NCBI GenBank assembly: GCA_008638375.1
Contig: CM018051.1
Coordinates: 30,636,740 to 30,700,739, forward strand
Source of the DNA: Nyssa sinensis
Lineage: Eukaryota; Streptophyta; Magnoliopsida; Cornales; Nyssaceae
DNA length: 64,000 bases
Direction of reading: 5' to 3'
Position 1 is the first letter of the stretch, and each line of letters starts with the position of its first letter. The notes under the pieces were generated by a model that was not told the DNA's origin, made no database searches, and saw only the letters and a program-made list of their open reading frames with translations. Positions 1 to 12,414 of this stretch are shown here, piece by piece. The position numbers and the translations under genes were made by a program.

Positions 1-70
1 TAGGGTTACAAGGAAGGAACAAGCATATCCTCAAATAGTGTCAAATGAGAAAAAATAGAAAATAAGTTTA

Positions 71-376
71 ATGAAACAAAAATTGAACACTTATGTTAAA
101 ACATCTAGGAGCCTAGCTGAAAAAGTAATTCAAATGAAAAATGAAAAAATCTCAAAAGCTAACTCCAAGGTTGGAACAAAGGAAATCAAGACCAAATCAC
201 CTAAAGTAAATTCTAAACCTAATCCTCCTAAGAAGATTAGACAAATTTGGTTTAGGAAGGACAAATTAAAAGGTCTTGATGTTCATGTTGCTGATAATGC
301 TCACATCACTATTCAATCAAATATTGAAAGTGAATATACAAGGCACATTTCAAAATTTACTTCTTCGGAAAAGTAA
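71..376 (+). pseudogene. Possible retroelement gag-like remnant
   Basis: A 101-codon open frame, lysine-rich throughout, with the phrase KKIRQIWFRKDKLKG near its middle. That phrase loosely resembles the linker after the zinc knuckle in plant Ty1/copia polyproteins (forms such as K-IWV-K). No zinc knuckle, protease or integrase motif is visible, and the frame upstream of the ATG is interrupted by stops. The surrounding DNA is AT-rich and shows no other coding signal. It may be a decayed piece of a copia-type or H0-type element, or a chance frame. Function cannot be assigned. Confidence 0.25.
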
Positions 377-1574
377 ATTCCTCTCTTTTGTGATTAAGGG
401 AAAATCTAGTAATTTTGGATTCATGCTCTTCACTCTTATCCTAGAGTCCCTGTGAACTGTTTTGTGTCCTTTTTGCCTTAATGTATCTTGGATTTCATCA
501 TTGAAGTATTCTCTAGATATTGGCAAAAAGTGTGTGTTCATTGTCCCATTGCCTAAGTTGATCTACATGAGTCTATTCTTCTTTAAGTCTATGTTTTTCA
601 TTTCTTTGGAATTCTTGCCTTTTATTCTTAGTTAGCTTTTTTCCTTACTTTCTTATTATAAAAAATCCCTAAAGATTTTTCTCTATTTGGCATGGCTAAT
701 CTTGATCCTTTGTTTTGAAAGGAAAATAAATTTTGAATGCATTACAAGTACTTAAGACTATGAAAAGTGTTCTCCTTTTGATCATTGTCTCACACCTAGT
801 TTTGGTTACTTAATTGCATTCAATCTCTCTAGTTACTCATAATCTCATAGGAAATTATCATTGTAAGAATTCATTTATAAAATCGAACCTATTGATTGGT
901 TGGATCAAACTGTTTTATGTTTTTCCTCTAATAAGTCCATGGCTAGAAAGATTGACTTAGGATGAAATAAGAAATATCCTAAAAGAAAAAGGGAAAAAGA
1001 AAATGAGAAAAATTCAAAAGAGAAGAATGAAATGGCTACCCTTGAGCTTATGTGTATGTTATGATTGGATGTCCTTTAAAAGAGTTTCCTATTGAACAGT
1101 GCGAAAGCCTCCTTGAAAAAGTGAGATTGTAGCAAAATTCAAATTCTTCTTGCTTGTTGATGTGGAGTTTTTGGTTGGAAATGATTCATAATTTCTTGAA
1201 TTGATCACTAGTTGTTTGCAGTTATTGTGAGATGAAACATTCAACACCATAGTGATAACCTTGACATAATGATGTTGTATGGATAAACGCAATGTATATG
1301 TTTAACTCCCATGTGAAAGTGTTTAGAGGGTGAGGTTGCATGTTTTAAAGTGTTTAAGGGCTAATTGTGACATTTTTGTTGAATCTAAAACAATTTTCAT
1401 CCTCACAATGCATTTTAAATCTTCTCACAAACTTATTTTTAATTCAAAAATTTGGGATGTTGCTTAGCCATGCTAATTTTAGACATTTCTTTATCTAATT
1501 TTTGTTTATATTTCCCTTGTTTTTTAGTTGTGTTGAGAAGAGCAAGTGCGAAGTAGAGCACGACACTTTATTCT
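377..1574. other. AT-rich retroelement-derived spacer without a recognisable gene
   Basis: No long reading frame, RNA gene or clean element boundary is visible here. The right edge (attct, 1570-1574) is the left target-site copy of solo LTR S1. The sequence is probably part of the old element that S1 interrupted, because it should rejoin the DNA starting at 4154. Confidence 0.5.
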
Positions 1575-4153
1575 TGTCACGCCCCGAATTTTCATAAACC
1601 CGGGGAGTGAGTGAAATGAATTAAGAAAAATAAATAAAAGGCAATTAAATGAATTTAGTTGATTACAAGTTTATTTTCCTATGTTTCCCAAAAATTAAGA
1701 ATGAAAATTTGATACTAGACTTACCCAAGATGGGTTTTAAATACCAATCAAATATCTCCCCCAATCAATATTCAAAATTAGTCTAAGTCATGTTCAAGTA
1801 TGGCCTCTAAAATAGCCCCAAAATGTCTCTAAATATGCCTTGGAACAATGGCCCAAATGGGTCCCAAATGCCCTAAGACATAGGCTAAGAATAGGTCAAA
1901 AAGTCTACCAAAATTTGTCTAAGGAAGTGGCCAAACATGGCCCAAAGGGGTGGCCAAACAAGGCCTAAGGATTGGCCAAACATGGCCCAATAGGGTGGCC
2001 AAACATGACTCAAAAGGGTGGCCAAGGAGGGTGTCAGGGCTGGGCGAGCAGGGCATGGCAGGCGCACGGGGTGAGCGTGTGGGCGTGCAGCAGGTGCGGG
2101 CGCGAGGGGGGGCGGCTGGGCAGTCAGGCTGCTGTGCTACTGCTGCACTGTAGCAACAGTGTATTTGCTGCAAGGTGTTTTTTCCTTTTTCTGAATTTTT
2201 TTCCAAAGTGTTGCAAGTTGATTTTTTCAATTTTTAACCTACTTCCTTAAGGTTTTTAACCCCCACTTTTTGGCACTTTTCCCACTTATTCATGGACATT
2301 TTACACACCTAATGGCTCTTTTTAACTTATAAAATTTTGACATGGTCTCCTTTGTTTTCTAAGCATTTTTCATCTAATACTTTACGATAATTCATATATA
2401 CAAGGATATATACATTCCACCCTCACTCGGTGGCCACAAATTCATAGAAATTAAACATACAACTATTGTTCTCAACATTTACATGTGATGCACATTAAAC
2501 AAAACATCCCATTTGTCATTTGGGTTTAAACCCTTATATTATAAAATGGCCCAAGACCTATAGTCCACTATTTTTCAAATTAAGCACAAGTTATTTGGGC
2601 TTATGCCCATACATACAAAATATAGCCATTGGGCCAAATATGCTTCAAAATCCATTTTCCCCTCCGTGCTCCAATGACTTCATCAAGTCTCAAGTACCGG
2701 GAGCCTCATCTGTAATATGTAATCCCATAAAGGGTAAGCATGACGGCTTATATGAAATAATGCTAATATAAAGAACAAAGTTAAGGCGTGGCATGTGCAA
2801 TAAGCTATATGCTTTCCAATTCATCAATGCAATGCAATGGCAATATGCATGACACACACATGCAACTTTATGCCCAACACATGTCTCACTTCACTGTCCT
2901 TCCTCGTCAGCTTGTGAGTATTGTCGTATGTCTCGTTTCACAGTCTGCCTCTGTCAACACACGAGTACTGTCATTAGCCAGATTTTGGGTTTTTCACCAC
3001 AGGATCTACACCCTCATAATGCATAGCACCAAAGTGCTCAACCCATGCATGTTTCCAAAAATTCAAGTATGCCAAGATGCCTTAATTTTTCTATGCAAGT
3101 TCAATGAGGCATTTATCAAACACATGGGGTATGCCTTAAATAATGCATCATACATAAAGTAAACTATAACTTTTAAACCACAAAACTTTACCTACATGAA
3201 CTTAGCATATAATCCAATCAATTACACATATAATCATGTTACATGTTCACAACTTAAGCAAATTCTCAAAGATTACACAAGAAGTTATATGTTCATCACT
3301 TCACCAAATTCTTAAAGAATACATAAGTACACAAAATATCAACCCTAGGTTTTCAAAGAAACTATATGCTAGGTAGTTTTCTAACAACAAGTAAGTATGT
3401 AAGTCATACAATCAACATATAAAAACACTCTTAAACTTAACCCTATTCTTTACTTAGCAAAATATCATAGCTAAAAGGGTTTTTCTCAACCCTAGGGAGT
3501 TGTGCTCGCTGTGCAGTGAAACCAATCAGTAAGAATGTAGCCCTTGACATGGGGAACAACTTCTTAGAAGGAAGCCTTGTGAAAATCCAAGCCTAGAGAT
3601 GAGTTTTAGAGGGTTGAAAGTTAGAAAACCCTAGGTTTTCTTCACCTTTTTCTCCATGCACGACTTGCTGCTATGTTCTCAGACCAAATCTAAGAAATTT
3701 ATGTCACAAGTGTTGTATTTCTACTCAAGGGCTAAGGGGGTAAAAAAACCATTCTGCCCTTAACGAGTTCGGGAGCCTGTTACACTACAACTCGTCCTGA
3801 AATGCCTCAATTTGACATTCTGCTTCAGCCAAAGTTCTTAAAATTATTTTAAATGATATTTCTATGAAAAATTTATTTTCTCCTGTTGGCAGTTGCGGTT
3901 GGGCCCACCCGAGCCACACGGGATGCCCTTTTCGGGTCCCTTTTTTAAACTATCTCCGATTAGGCTCAAATTCTCACAGGAGGTGTATTTTAATATTATA
4001 AGCATATTTATCTTCTATGACATACTCAAAATATGCTTCTAAACATGACTTATATCTAAATGATGCAAGTATAGTGCTTTACCAACAAATAATGCATGAA
4101 TAATGTCCTATCGGTAAAACAAAAAATTTACCCTGATTTTTCAAATCTTTACA
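1575..4153 (-). mobile_element. Solo LTR S1, gypsy-type, 2.58 kb
   Basis: The unit starts TGTCACGCCCCGAATTTTC and ends ATCTTTACA, so on the minus strand it is a TG...CA LTR. The flanks attct (1570-1574) and atttt (4154-4158) match at 4 of 5 bases, an imperfect target-site duplication. No internal coding region lies between the ends, so it reads as a solo LTR. The first 50 bases match the start of S10 at 57791, which makes them one family. It carries the module seen in several other LTRs here (gggtttttcaccacaggatc at about 2988) and a GC-rich minisatellite block that S10 lacks. Confidence 0.75.
1928..2030. repeat. 23-bp minisatellite in S1
   Basis: The core tggccaaaca recurs at 1928, 1951, 1973 and 1996, with a partial copy at 2019, giving a period of 22-23 bp. 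It is followed by an unusually GC-rich stretch to about 2150. The related LTR S10 does not show this block, so it expanded or was acquired in the S1 lineage. Confidence 0.75.
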
Positions 4154-4636
4154 ATTTTGTCTAAAGGAAGCCACCTATTGGTAGTCGTTCAAATGATTAA
4201 ACATTTAAATTTGGCAGGAATCGTGCCTCATTCGAACGAATCATCCCTCGTTTGAACGAAGGCCATTTCGTTCGAATGACCCTAAAAATCGTTTGAAAGT
4301 TGCGTGATCCAATCGATTTTCATCAATTCTTTGTGGTTTCACTTTGATTTTATTCTTCCCTTTCATATTCTTGCTCAGATTTTGTTACCGGTCCTCGTCA
4401 TTTTTAGTTTTTATTCTAGTTAGTTTGATCAGCACCTTAAGGGCTACATTTTGACCGTTCAGTTTCAAGTTTCATCCGATCATTGTCTTAGTAAGTTCTT
4501 GTGTCATTTGTGCTAATTTCCTTGGTATTTTCATTATTCTAGATTTAGGAGTAGTCATGGACTATTAGATAGTGCACATGGACGTAATGCCATCCTTATA
4601 TTCTCATTGTATTTACCCTTTTTGTGTTTGGCATCC
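4154..4636 (+). other. H0 element sequence upstream of its ORF relic
   Basis: Non-coding, directly after S1. Positions 4231-4300 hold a cluster of TTCGAACGAA-like palindromic words (cattcgaacgaatc, cgtttgaacgaagg, ttcgttcgaatga). A similar cluster lies at 17055-17235 inside the H0 3' LTR. This suggests the region is LTR or leader sequence of H0, but I could not align the two at length. Confidence 0.4.
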
Positions 4637-5852
4637 ATGGCCTCCAAGAGTGTACCCATAGTCAGGGAGCATTTTCCCTATGCTATTCATTTGGACCATT
4701 AGCCTTAAGGTCTTGATCTTTACTCATTCCCAATTGCTAGGAGTCAGTTTGCGATGCTTTGCTCTCATCCCTTTTTGGTTGAGCGAGCCTCCACACCAGA
4801 TCATATTCGTGAGACTCTCATATATCATTTATTTAAGTCGAAGAGGTGTCTACCTCTCATTTCCATTACTGGTGCAGTCAACGAGGCCATGGTTTGAGAG
4901 TTTTACTCGAACCTCGGGGCTCATACCGTTCAAGGATCTTGCCCTATATATGTTCATGGTGTTAGGTTTGATCTTACACCCGACCTTATTGCTTAGACCT
5001 TCGGTATTCCTCGAGTGGAGCAGTCTGGATATCCTTATTGTCTAGATGTTATTCCTCTCCCAGTTGAGTGGATTGCTTTTACTCTTTGTGTTGAAAGTTC
5101 TTAGGCCTTCTATACCAAGAAGGCCATATTAGAGTAGGGTTACTTTCATAAGGGTTACATAATCCTCAATCTGATAGTCGGTAGTATCCTCTATCCATTT
5201 AACCACACCAACACGCTAACTTTCTCTTATACTACTATACTAAATGTTATCGGAGCTACTATTATTATTGATGCTCCATCCCCCATTCTCAGAGTCTTCG
5301 ATTCCTACGCTTCTCGTACTCGTAGGACAACCATTCTCCTGTTTGGAATCCTTATCAACAGGATTTTTTCTACTCAGGAGGTCCCATTCTTCACCTCTGA
5401 TCTAGTTTGTCTCCAGTCTGGCCCATTTACACATAGGAGATTGTCTCAATCACGAGCTCATTCATTGGCCCTCCCAAGGATGTCGATGATGATGATAATG
5501 TCGATGATGACCAGACTCCACCTCATCATTTCCTAAATGATGGAGGAAATGGCTTGAGCAACTAACTCCAGCTCAAGACTAGCACCAGCTACAGCTCTTA
5601 CAATAGCCAGATAAGCAGTTTCGAGTTGAGGACTATCTTGTGGACCAGACTCCACCTCAGCACTAGCTCTTTCCAAGGTCCAGATTACATGAGTCTATCA
5701 GAGCTTCCTCATCCACCACCAGTCAGTCAATTACTAGAGCTAATCTTGATGCTCATTATACTAGGATCCGTGCTGATTTCTTCATGCCGATGATGGAGGA
5801 AATGGCTTGTCGGCAAACTAATTTCCTCTTGCCGATGATGAAGGAGCTGGCA
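4637..5852 (+). pseudogene. Decayed 'putative plant transposon protein' gene of H0
   Basis: Reading from ATG 4637 in one frame gives a recognisable but broken protein. It has an N-terminal MASKSVPIVREH, a central block EFYSNLGAHTVQG...YVHGVRFDLTPDLIA, then YFHKGYIILNLIVGSILY and later TTILLFGILINRIF at about 5330-5360. The order and spacing match the plant-specific 'putative plant transposon protein' domain found in LTR-type elements (typical phrases: V-REFY-N, V-RG...F-P--IN, LNLII, LP-G-LITRI). At least five in-frame stops are present (for example after LDH near 4697, and in MV*EFY and IA*TF). An acidic tail KDVDDDDNVDDDQTPPHH at about 5476 lies in another frame, implying a frameshift. The frame ends where S2 inserted and resumes at 9383. 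Non-functional. Confidence 0.7.
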
Positions 5853-6660
5853 TGTCACGCCCCGAATTCCCGACCGAACCCGGGGACGCGACTAAAGGAA
5901 ACAAAAGAAGAAAATAAATAGACGAGTAAATAAATAAATAAATAAATATTTAACGAATTTTAACTAAGTTTACTAATTTAGATACAAGCCTATTCCACTA
6001 ACATAACGTTACATCCATATATCTCTGTCAATACACATACATTCCCGGTTTATAAAAATTTCGGCAGAACCTCCTTTGTTTTTCGAACCTTTTTCCCCCT
6101 GATAATCACAATGCATCATATAACATCATATAAATATAAATACATCACAATCCATCCTCACTCGATGGCCACAACCTTATCAAAGTTAAATATACATTGT
6201 CTAATTATCCAATCCATCACATCTACTCCTACACTTAAACTAAAAGATCATTTATTACAATATACAATACCATTTCCATTCTTTTTAGAAACACACCAAT
6301 CCTTGATAAAATCAAAATACGCCCCAAGGGCCCAAATATTCTTCCAAATTTATTTCCTCTCCTTTCTCCAAGACTTCATCAAGTCCCGCGTACCAGGATG
6401 CTTTATCTGAAATCTGTGCCCACGAATGGGTCAGCGCCAACATGCTGGTATGGTACAATACTAATGCAAGGAACAAAATTAAGACGTGGCATGTGCAAGT
6501 GTACAAGTATATCTACATGCCTCCCTAATCATGCATACAATATGATGGCAATGTACAAACTACACATTTGTATAAAAACCCTATATCACGTTCACAAATT
6601 CATCAACAGAATGCACAGGTAATATGCATGACACACCCATGCATCTCAATGTCACACCCA

Positions 6661-6798
6661 TGTCTCGCTTCACGGTTCTTCCCCGTTGGCATGCAAGTAC
6701 CAATATATGTCTCGCTTTACGGTTCTTCCCCGTTGGCATGCAAGTACCAATATATGTCTCGCTTTACGGTCCGGACCTCGTAGGCCTGCGAGTACCTA
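6661..6798. repeat. 47-bp minisatellite in S2
   Basis: tgtctcgctt recurs at 6661, 6708 and 6755 (period 47, about 2.7 copies). Each unit has the form acggttcttccccgttggc followed by atgcaagtacc. Equivalent arrays or single copies occupy the same relative place in S1, T1, S5, E1 and T2. Confidence 0.85.
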
Positions 6799-7339
6799 AT
6801 GGCCAATTTTGGGTTTTTCATCACAGGATCTGCACCCTCATAATGCACCAGCACCTCGTGCTGACCCACACTATGCTTTCAAGAAATCACACGATGCCAA
6901 TATGCCATGATTTCATCATGCAATATCGCAATCTCAATAAAACATTTCACCAATGCATAAAGCATGCTTTTTAAACAATATCGTCCTCTTAAAAATAACA
7001 ATAGCATTTGAATCATAAGACCTTATCCACAAATATACGCATCATGCACAATCAATCTCAGTCACAACATCGACAATCCTTCTAAAACATAAATCACATA
7101 TGATGGCAACGCAAGAAGTAAATCACAAGAAGTAAATCACATATGAAGCACATAACCAAACAACGCAAGCGTTCTCAAAGCAATAATTCCTACGTGATCT
7201 TCTATCAGCAGATAAGCACAACAATCATTCAAGCAATATGCACATCAATCCTAATTTAATTCTATTCCTTACTTAGTAAAGTACCATACCTGATCGGGTT
7301 GTCTCAACCCTAAGAAGTCATGTCCACTACGTAGTCTAA

Positions 7340-8160
7340 TCAACCAGGTTCATCTTTAGTCCACGGTTCGGAAGTAGAAGAAAACACACCGGCAGGTTGA
7401 TCGAGTCGGCCAACCATTTTAAATCCAGTTTCATCAGCTCCTTCAACCTTTTTCCCCCAAGCAGATGATGATCCTGACAGATTCTGTCCCTTTATCATCC
7501 CATCTATCTTATCATCCCATCCATCAGATATTGAAGAACTTTCCCTTCCTCTCATCAGATTCAATACAGCTTGCTGACTCCTGAATTCCCCATTCCACTT
7601 GATGTCATCCACTGCAGTTGAGACAAACAGTGCATTTTCTTGCTTCAATTATTCACGGCAATTCTTTTGAATGTGCCCAACAACCTATCTTCAAAACCTC
7701 CACAAATATCGGCTACTAAATTTTAGGCACGGAAGCCACAATCAAGTCATTTGTTCTGTCATCTATGGTGTGAATAGAAATAGAAACCTCATAAAAGAGT
7801 GCATTATTATATCTCAATAATTCATCAGCAAAACCTTAACTCCACCCAAATGAGTCCATTTGTTTCCCCTGATGAATCAATCCATGTCTACACATCTGGA
7901 GAAATCCTCTCAGGAAAGCTCCATTGACTCATTAGGAAAATATCCCTCCAAATCAACAACACCAAAACTTCCCTTCTATCTTTTCCTGAAACTTCTGGAA
8001 TTGAGGAGAGAACAAGCTTCATTCCAGAACTAATCAGCAATCCAGTGGGTTTTCTGCCAATTTTCCACTTAACGGAGATCCATTTAATTTGCAGCAGCTG
8101 TTGGAAGTTCTGCCCCAGCTCCACTACCACTATTGCTGCTCTTTTCCTTATTGTTTCTAC
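7340..8160 (-). pseudogene. Captured coding-like fragment inside S2
   Basis: On the minus strand, a 102-codon frame (7340-7648) reads MKQENALFVSTAVDDIKWN... and ends FSSTSEPWTKDEPG. Upstream, around 7650-7690, a broken knuckle-like string (VVGHIQKNC) appears, and further upstream lie frames such as GYFPNESMELS with stops between them. This composition is unlike the LTR around it. The segment 7354-7570 is nearly the same as 27625-27815 in S6, where the protein-like reading continues differently (AEPWTEDQPQTLDAQQFGSC). It could be a captured cellular exon series or a LINE ORF1 fragment. I do not recognise the gene. Confidence 0.4.
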
Positions 8161-8628
8161 TCCATGGCTAGACAGTAGCTCCGCTGCATGTCCCTCTTTC
8201 CTTCTGCATTTCCCACTCTAAGCCTCTACCAATTTCTTCCTGTTGCAATTGCTTTCAACACAAACATACCCACATTAATCACTTCCGACCTCTGCGATTT
8301 GTTTCTTATTCCAATGCTACACAGACATATACACAAATCTATATACATAAATTTTGCTATAGTGCCGTCATCGCCCCAAACACAGCAGCTCACTACTGTG
8401 TTGTCACCGCTACACACGCAAAATTCACAATAGCAACAACATTAATTCATTTCCCAATTTGAAACCTCTTCACACATGACCCAAATGACAGCAAATTACC
8501 CAAAATTATCCATCAATTCAAGCCACAACCCAACACCAACACGCTACTGTTGAATCAACCAATTTGAATCCTCCAACCAACGATTAATCCAACGTGATTA
8601 GCCCCCCAATTTTTCCTACAAACAGGAA

Positions 8629-8632
<4 letters not shown>

Positions 8633-8662
<30 letters not shown>
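8633..8662. repeat. (TA)n tract in S2
   Basis: An uninterrupted TA run followed by ctctgcaccac. S6 has the equivalent (TA)n at about 29488-29506, followed by cttgatcagttgcacc, which supports homology of this part of the two LTRs. It may serve as TATA-rich promoter DNA in the element's minus-strand sense. Confidence 0.7.
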
Positions 8663-8671
<9 letters not shown>

Positions 8672-9382
8672 CACTATTCTGAATTCGAACAATCCAACGG
8701 ATCGACTTAGCCACAGGAATTTCACTAATCTGCCGTAGCTTTCCCCGTCGACCCAACCGCAGAAACCCCAGCCTCGATCCACTCGGGGACCAAACACCAC
8801 CACCGTTCCTTCGTCGCCACTTCGAGCCTAACCAAGAGACCCCACACCCCTACAACCGTGCCATCATCGCAACCTTCTCACAACTCCAGTGATGACATCC
8901 CCAAACCAACACGCCGCAACCTCATCCAACAGCTGCAAGAAATCGAAAACCCATGGTCCCTGATTCACCGAACGTTGGCCCCTCTTCTCCTCTCTTCTTC
9001 TCTCTCTCTTTTTCTCTTTCTCTCTTTTCTTTTCTTCCCCTGTTCTCACGCGACTTCCCTTGTCTTTTTTTTTTTTCCATCTCTCTCTCTCGGTTTCCTT
9101 CTTTATTTCTCTCTACACTCAAACACACACCACACATTATATGTCCATTTCCCAAGGCTGCCGACACCCACCTGATATATCTCCCTTTTTTTTTTTAACT
9201 TACCATATTAAATATTTTATAAATATTTTTATGCCACAATATATTATAAAATGCTAGTAAATTTGATATAAAGTCGGGACTCAATTTAATTATTTATTTA
9301 CCAATATTGGATATCGTTCGGGTCCCATTTTATATTCCCTATATTTTATTTTATTATTATTATTTTTTTTCAAGTCTCTACA

Positions 9383-9587
9383 TGGCACGTTAGCGGACAG
9401 AGCTTCAATGCCTATCTAACACTGTTGGTCGCTACTTTCCTCCTCCACCACCTCATAACACCGATCAGTGATCTGGTTTATTATAGATGAGTGATGAGTG
9501 CTCTTTGTAGTGAGGTTTACCTGTATTTTTACTCATCAAACACATGCTTTCTTTTGAAAGCTATTACATTTTTCTCTACACTATTTA
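9383..9587 (+). pseudogene. Continuation of the H0 plant-transposon-protein relic
   Basis: After S2 and its target-site copy are removed, the frame before 5852 (FMPMMEEMACRQTNFLLPM...) joins DNA starting tggcacgttagcgg. The short stretch ends in stops within about 100 bases and runs into untranslated DNA before the hAT insertion. It is kept only as evidence of continuity across S2. Confidence 0.5.
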
Positions 9588-10322
9588 TAGAGGTGTCAAA
9601 CGGGCTGACCTGACCCATTTCAGCCGGCCCATTCGGGTCAACGAGCCGTGCCGTGCCGTGCTAGCCCGACCTACAGGTTTTTCCTTTTTTGTCAATTTTT
9701 TTTTTAAGATTACATGATATATATATATATATATATACACATTTTATTTTGCTTTCATTTATTTTATTTTTTGGGGCCTTTCAATTTTTTTTGGTCAATC
9801 ATTTTTTTAAAGATTACATGATATATCTTTTTTAAAGTTATTTACGCTTTTTTTTTTAAATTTTAGATTAAGATTTAATTACTTAATATTGTTACATTGT
9901 AGTTAAATGTTAGTTAGTCTAATATATATATATATTACTTTGTTTTCATTATTTTTTTTTCCAGGCCTTTCATTGTTTTTAGTCAATTTTTTTAAAGATT
10001 ACATGATAATTTTTTTAAAAGTGATTTACCTTTTTATTTAATTTTATTAGTATAAATGAATATTGAAAAATAAAATTATTTTTATAATTGACACTAAAAT
10101 ATAAAATATTTGACAATATAATAAAAATAAAATTTTAAAATTTTATTGAAAATGAAAATGAATTACAAATATTTTTTTTTTTGTGACTGTATCTAGTTTA
10201 TAATAAGTACTAGACTACCTACATATCCTTTCGGGATCAAGCCTTGTGTAGGTTTTTTTTTTTTTTTTTTACAATTGTATTACAATGTAATTTTTAAATA
10301 CATAAAAAAATAATTTATTCTA

Positions 10323-12147
10323 TCAAACTTGCAAAGAATTTGTATCTTTGTCTAAATTTGTGAAAGATGCTATCTTCTCCTCATCCATCCAATTTTGAAT
10401 GTGAAGTCTTAATTCCTCCCAATCCTTCATGCAAATGAGGGCCTCCAAAATGTTCAATGCTAACATGGACCTTCTTTCATCTAGTATTCTGTTACTTGCA
10501 CTAAAAGCAGACTCCGATACTGCTGTTGAAATCGGAGATGTTAGTAGATCACGAACCATGATGGAGATTTCATTTGTTTGTACCATGTCAAAATATCAAA
10601 ATTGTCTATTTCTTTAGAAGTTAGGAAACTCATAAGATTAGTTTCTAAATATCTAGTTAGTTTAGAGTTAGAAAAAGAAGAGGATGAGGACGAGGAGGGA
10701 GAAGAAGTACATGACGATCTTCTCTGATTAAGAAATTCAAATGCATGATTTTTACTCAAAACGTTAGAAGAAGAAGTGGAAACAAAATTTTTAGTTTCAT
10801 TATTATCACATTTTATTACATATTTATTAAATATATCATATAATAAACTTTTTATTTGTTCATTAGTAATTTTTAATTAACAATTTAAATTTTTTACTAT
10901 TCTATCTTTAAAATGCTCTACACCAATCATTTTTAATCTTGGATCTATTACTGCAGCTATAATAAAAATTAAGGGTGTAATTCTTCCCAATATTTTCTTC
11001 CATTACAACACATATCTTTAAAATTCTCATTTTTCCTATGTATTGAAAAAGTATAAGAAATATTATATAATTTAGACATGACAGTACAAGAAGTGGGATA
11101 ATAAACACCTGAATAATGATTTGTTGTAGTATAAAAAATTCTAAAAATGATTTAAATATAAAAGCTATGGCCTAATCTAGAGTAGTTAAAATGTGATTGA
11201 CATGCTCCTCATTTTAAAAATTTGTAATTACTTGTTCATATTTCTCACAAGACTCGAGTATGAGATATGTCGAGTTCCAATGAGTTATAACATCTGCTTT
11301 AAATTTTTTTGGTTTTAAATTAAAACTTCTACATAATTTTTAAATTCATGACCTCTAGAATTTGAATTAAAAAAAAATTATGTTCTAATTTTTGTTTCTT
11401 GGGCATCAATTAATTTCAAGTCACCTTGCACCATTAAATTAATTATATGACAAACACATCTACCATAGAAAAAAATACCACCAAATGGTGGTCGTAAAAT
11501 ATGTTTAAACATGTCAATAGAAGTAATATTGGCAGTAGTATTATTGAAAGTAATGCTAAAATTTTTATCTTGAATTCCATATTCTCTAAAAATATTTATA
11601 ATACAATTAAATATATTACTAGGATTGTGAAGAGTATTCATGCTATGGAATGCAATAATTTTTTTTATTTAAAATCTAATCATAGTCAATAGAATGTATA
11701 GTCACGTAACAATAACTTCTAATATTCTTACCACTCCATAAATCAGATGTGCAAGAAATAGATACATTAAAAGAAGAAAGATTATTAATTAAATCATTTT
11801 TTAAAATTTTTAAACCTTTTCATACAATTTTTTCTATTAGTGTTTCTAGAAATTGCTTTATAACCAAGTTGCATATAATCATGCCTAAGATTTTGAAAAT
11901 GATTTATCTTCAAAGGTTGCTTCCTAGCAGCTATATATCTAGCAATGTCATCCCTCGCATTATCATTTGAGTATGTCCAATTTTTCACAACACTATTACT
12001 ATTTTGACTAAGTTGTGCTTGTCTAGGGTCATTAACACCATGTTTTTCTAAACATTTTTTTATATGTCTATTAAGATGGCTCGAGCCACTACTACTTCTA
12101 CATGTATAATTAGTCTTGCAATATTTGCAAACAACCCATTTTCCCAT
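10323..12147 (-). pseudogene. hAT transposase relic (zf-BED, RNase H-like core, hAT C-terminal domain)
   Basis: Three separate minus-strand frames read in the right order. 12147-11794 starts MGKWVVCKYCKTNYTC and continues SSHLNRHIKKC, a BED-type zinc finger that binds the transposon ends. 11641-11378 contains FSITFNNTTANITSIDMF and GRCVCHIINLMVQGDLKLID, matching the core section normally written T-DNA--N...C--H-LNL-V--GLK. 10586-10323 contains DLLTSPISTAVSESAFSASN and RRSMLALNILEALIC, the C-terminal dimerisation domain. Frameshifts and stops separate the blocks. The catalytic Asp of the core D-N motif appears as Asn (FNN). Both features predict loss of activity. The family is the plant RICESLEEPER/BED type. 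The start was chosen at the ATG just before the finger. Confidence 0.8.
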
Positions 12148-12414
12148 TTGGCCATTAATAGTTAATTGTTCTAAGGTAAAATGAGCTCATACTTCCGATG
12201 TGCAGGATCTTAGGCCTAAGAGGACAACTAGATGTGGTGTCGCCTAGTGTAGGGATACTAGTATCAGTAGAAGGTTGTTCATTACAAAATGTTTATAAAG
12301 AATGCTTGTAAAAATATAAATTGAGTTACTATTGATGAGAGAGCTTAAAGAAGTGATTGTAGAGTAGAGAGAAGATGAGTGAATTGGTGAGGAAAAATGA
12401 AATGAGGTGGTAGG

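Larger units (their letters stand above)
5853..9382 (-). mobile_element. Solo LTR S2, 3.53 kb, perfect TSD
   Basis: The unit begins TGTCACGCCCCGAATTCCCG and ends CAAGTCTCTACA. It is flanked by an exact 5-bp duplication, tggca at 5848-5852 and 9383-9387. The terminal sequence resembles E1 (44800). No gag or pol lies between the ends, so this is a solo LTR. Inside are a 47-bp minisatellite, a coding-like captured block (7340-8160), a (TA)n tract, and a pyrimidine-rich stretch (about 8990-9110) that produces only low-complexity open frames. Its insertion split the H0 ORF relic. Confidence 0.9.

Noticed and set aside
2788..3162. 124-codon frame in S1
   Set aside because: Covers the module shared by many LTRs. 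The frame is not kept in the other copies.
4680..5045. 121-codon hydrophobic frame beginning MLFIWTIS
   Set aside because: The other plus frame from 4637 gives the recognisable plant-transposon-protein phrases. This one is its shadow.
8858..9175. Leu/Ser/Phe-rich frame in S2
   Set aside because: Pyrimidine-rich tract. Frames are open on both strands at once, which is typical of low-complexity DNA.
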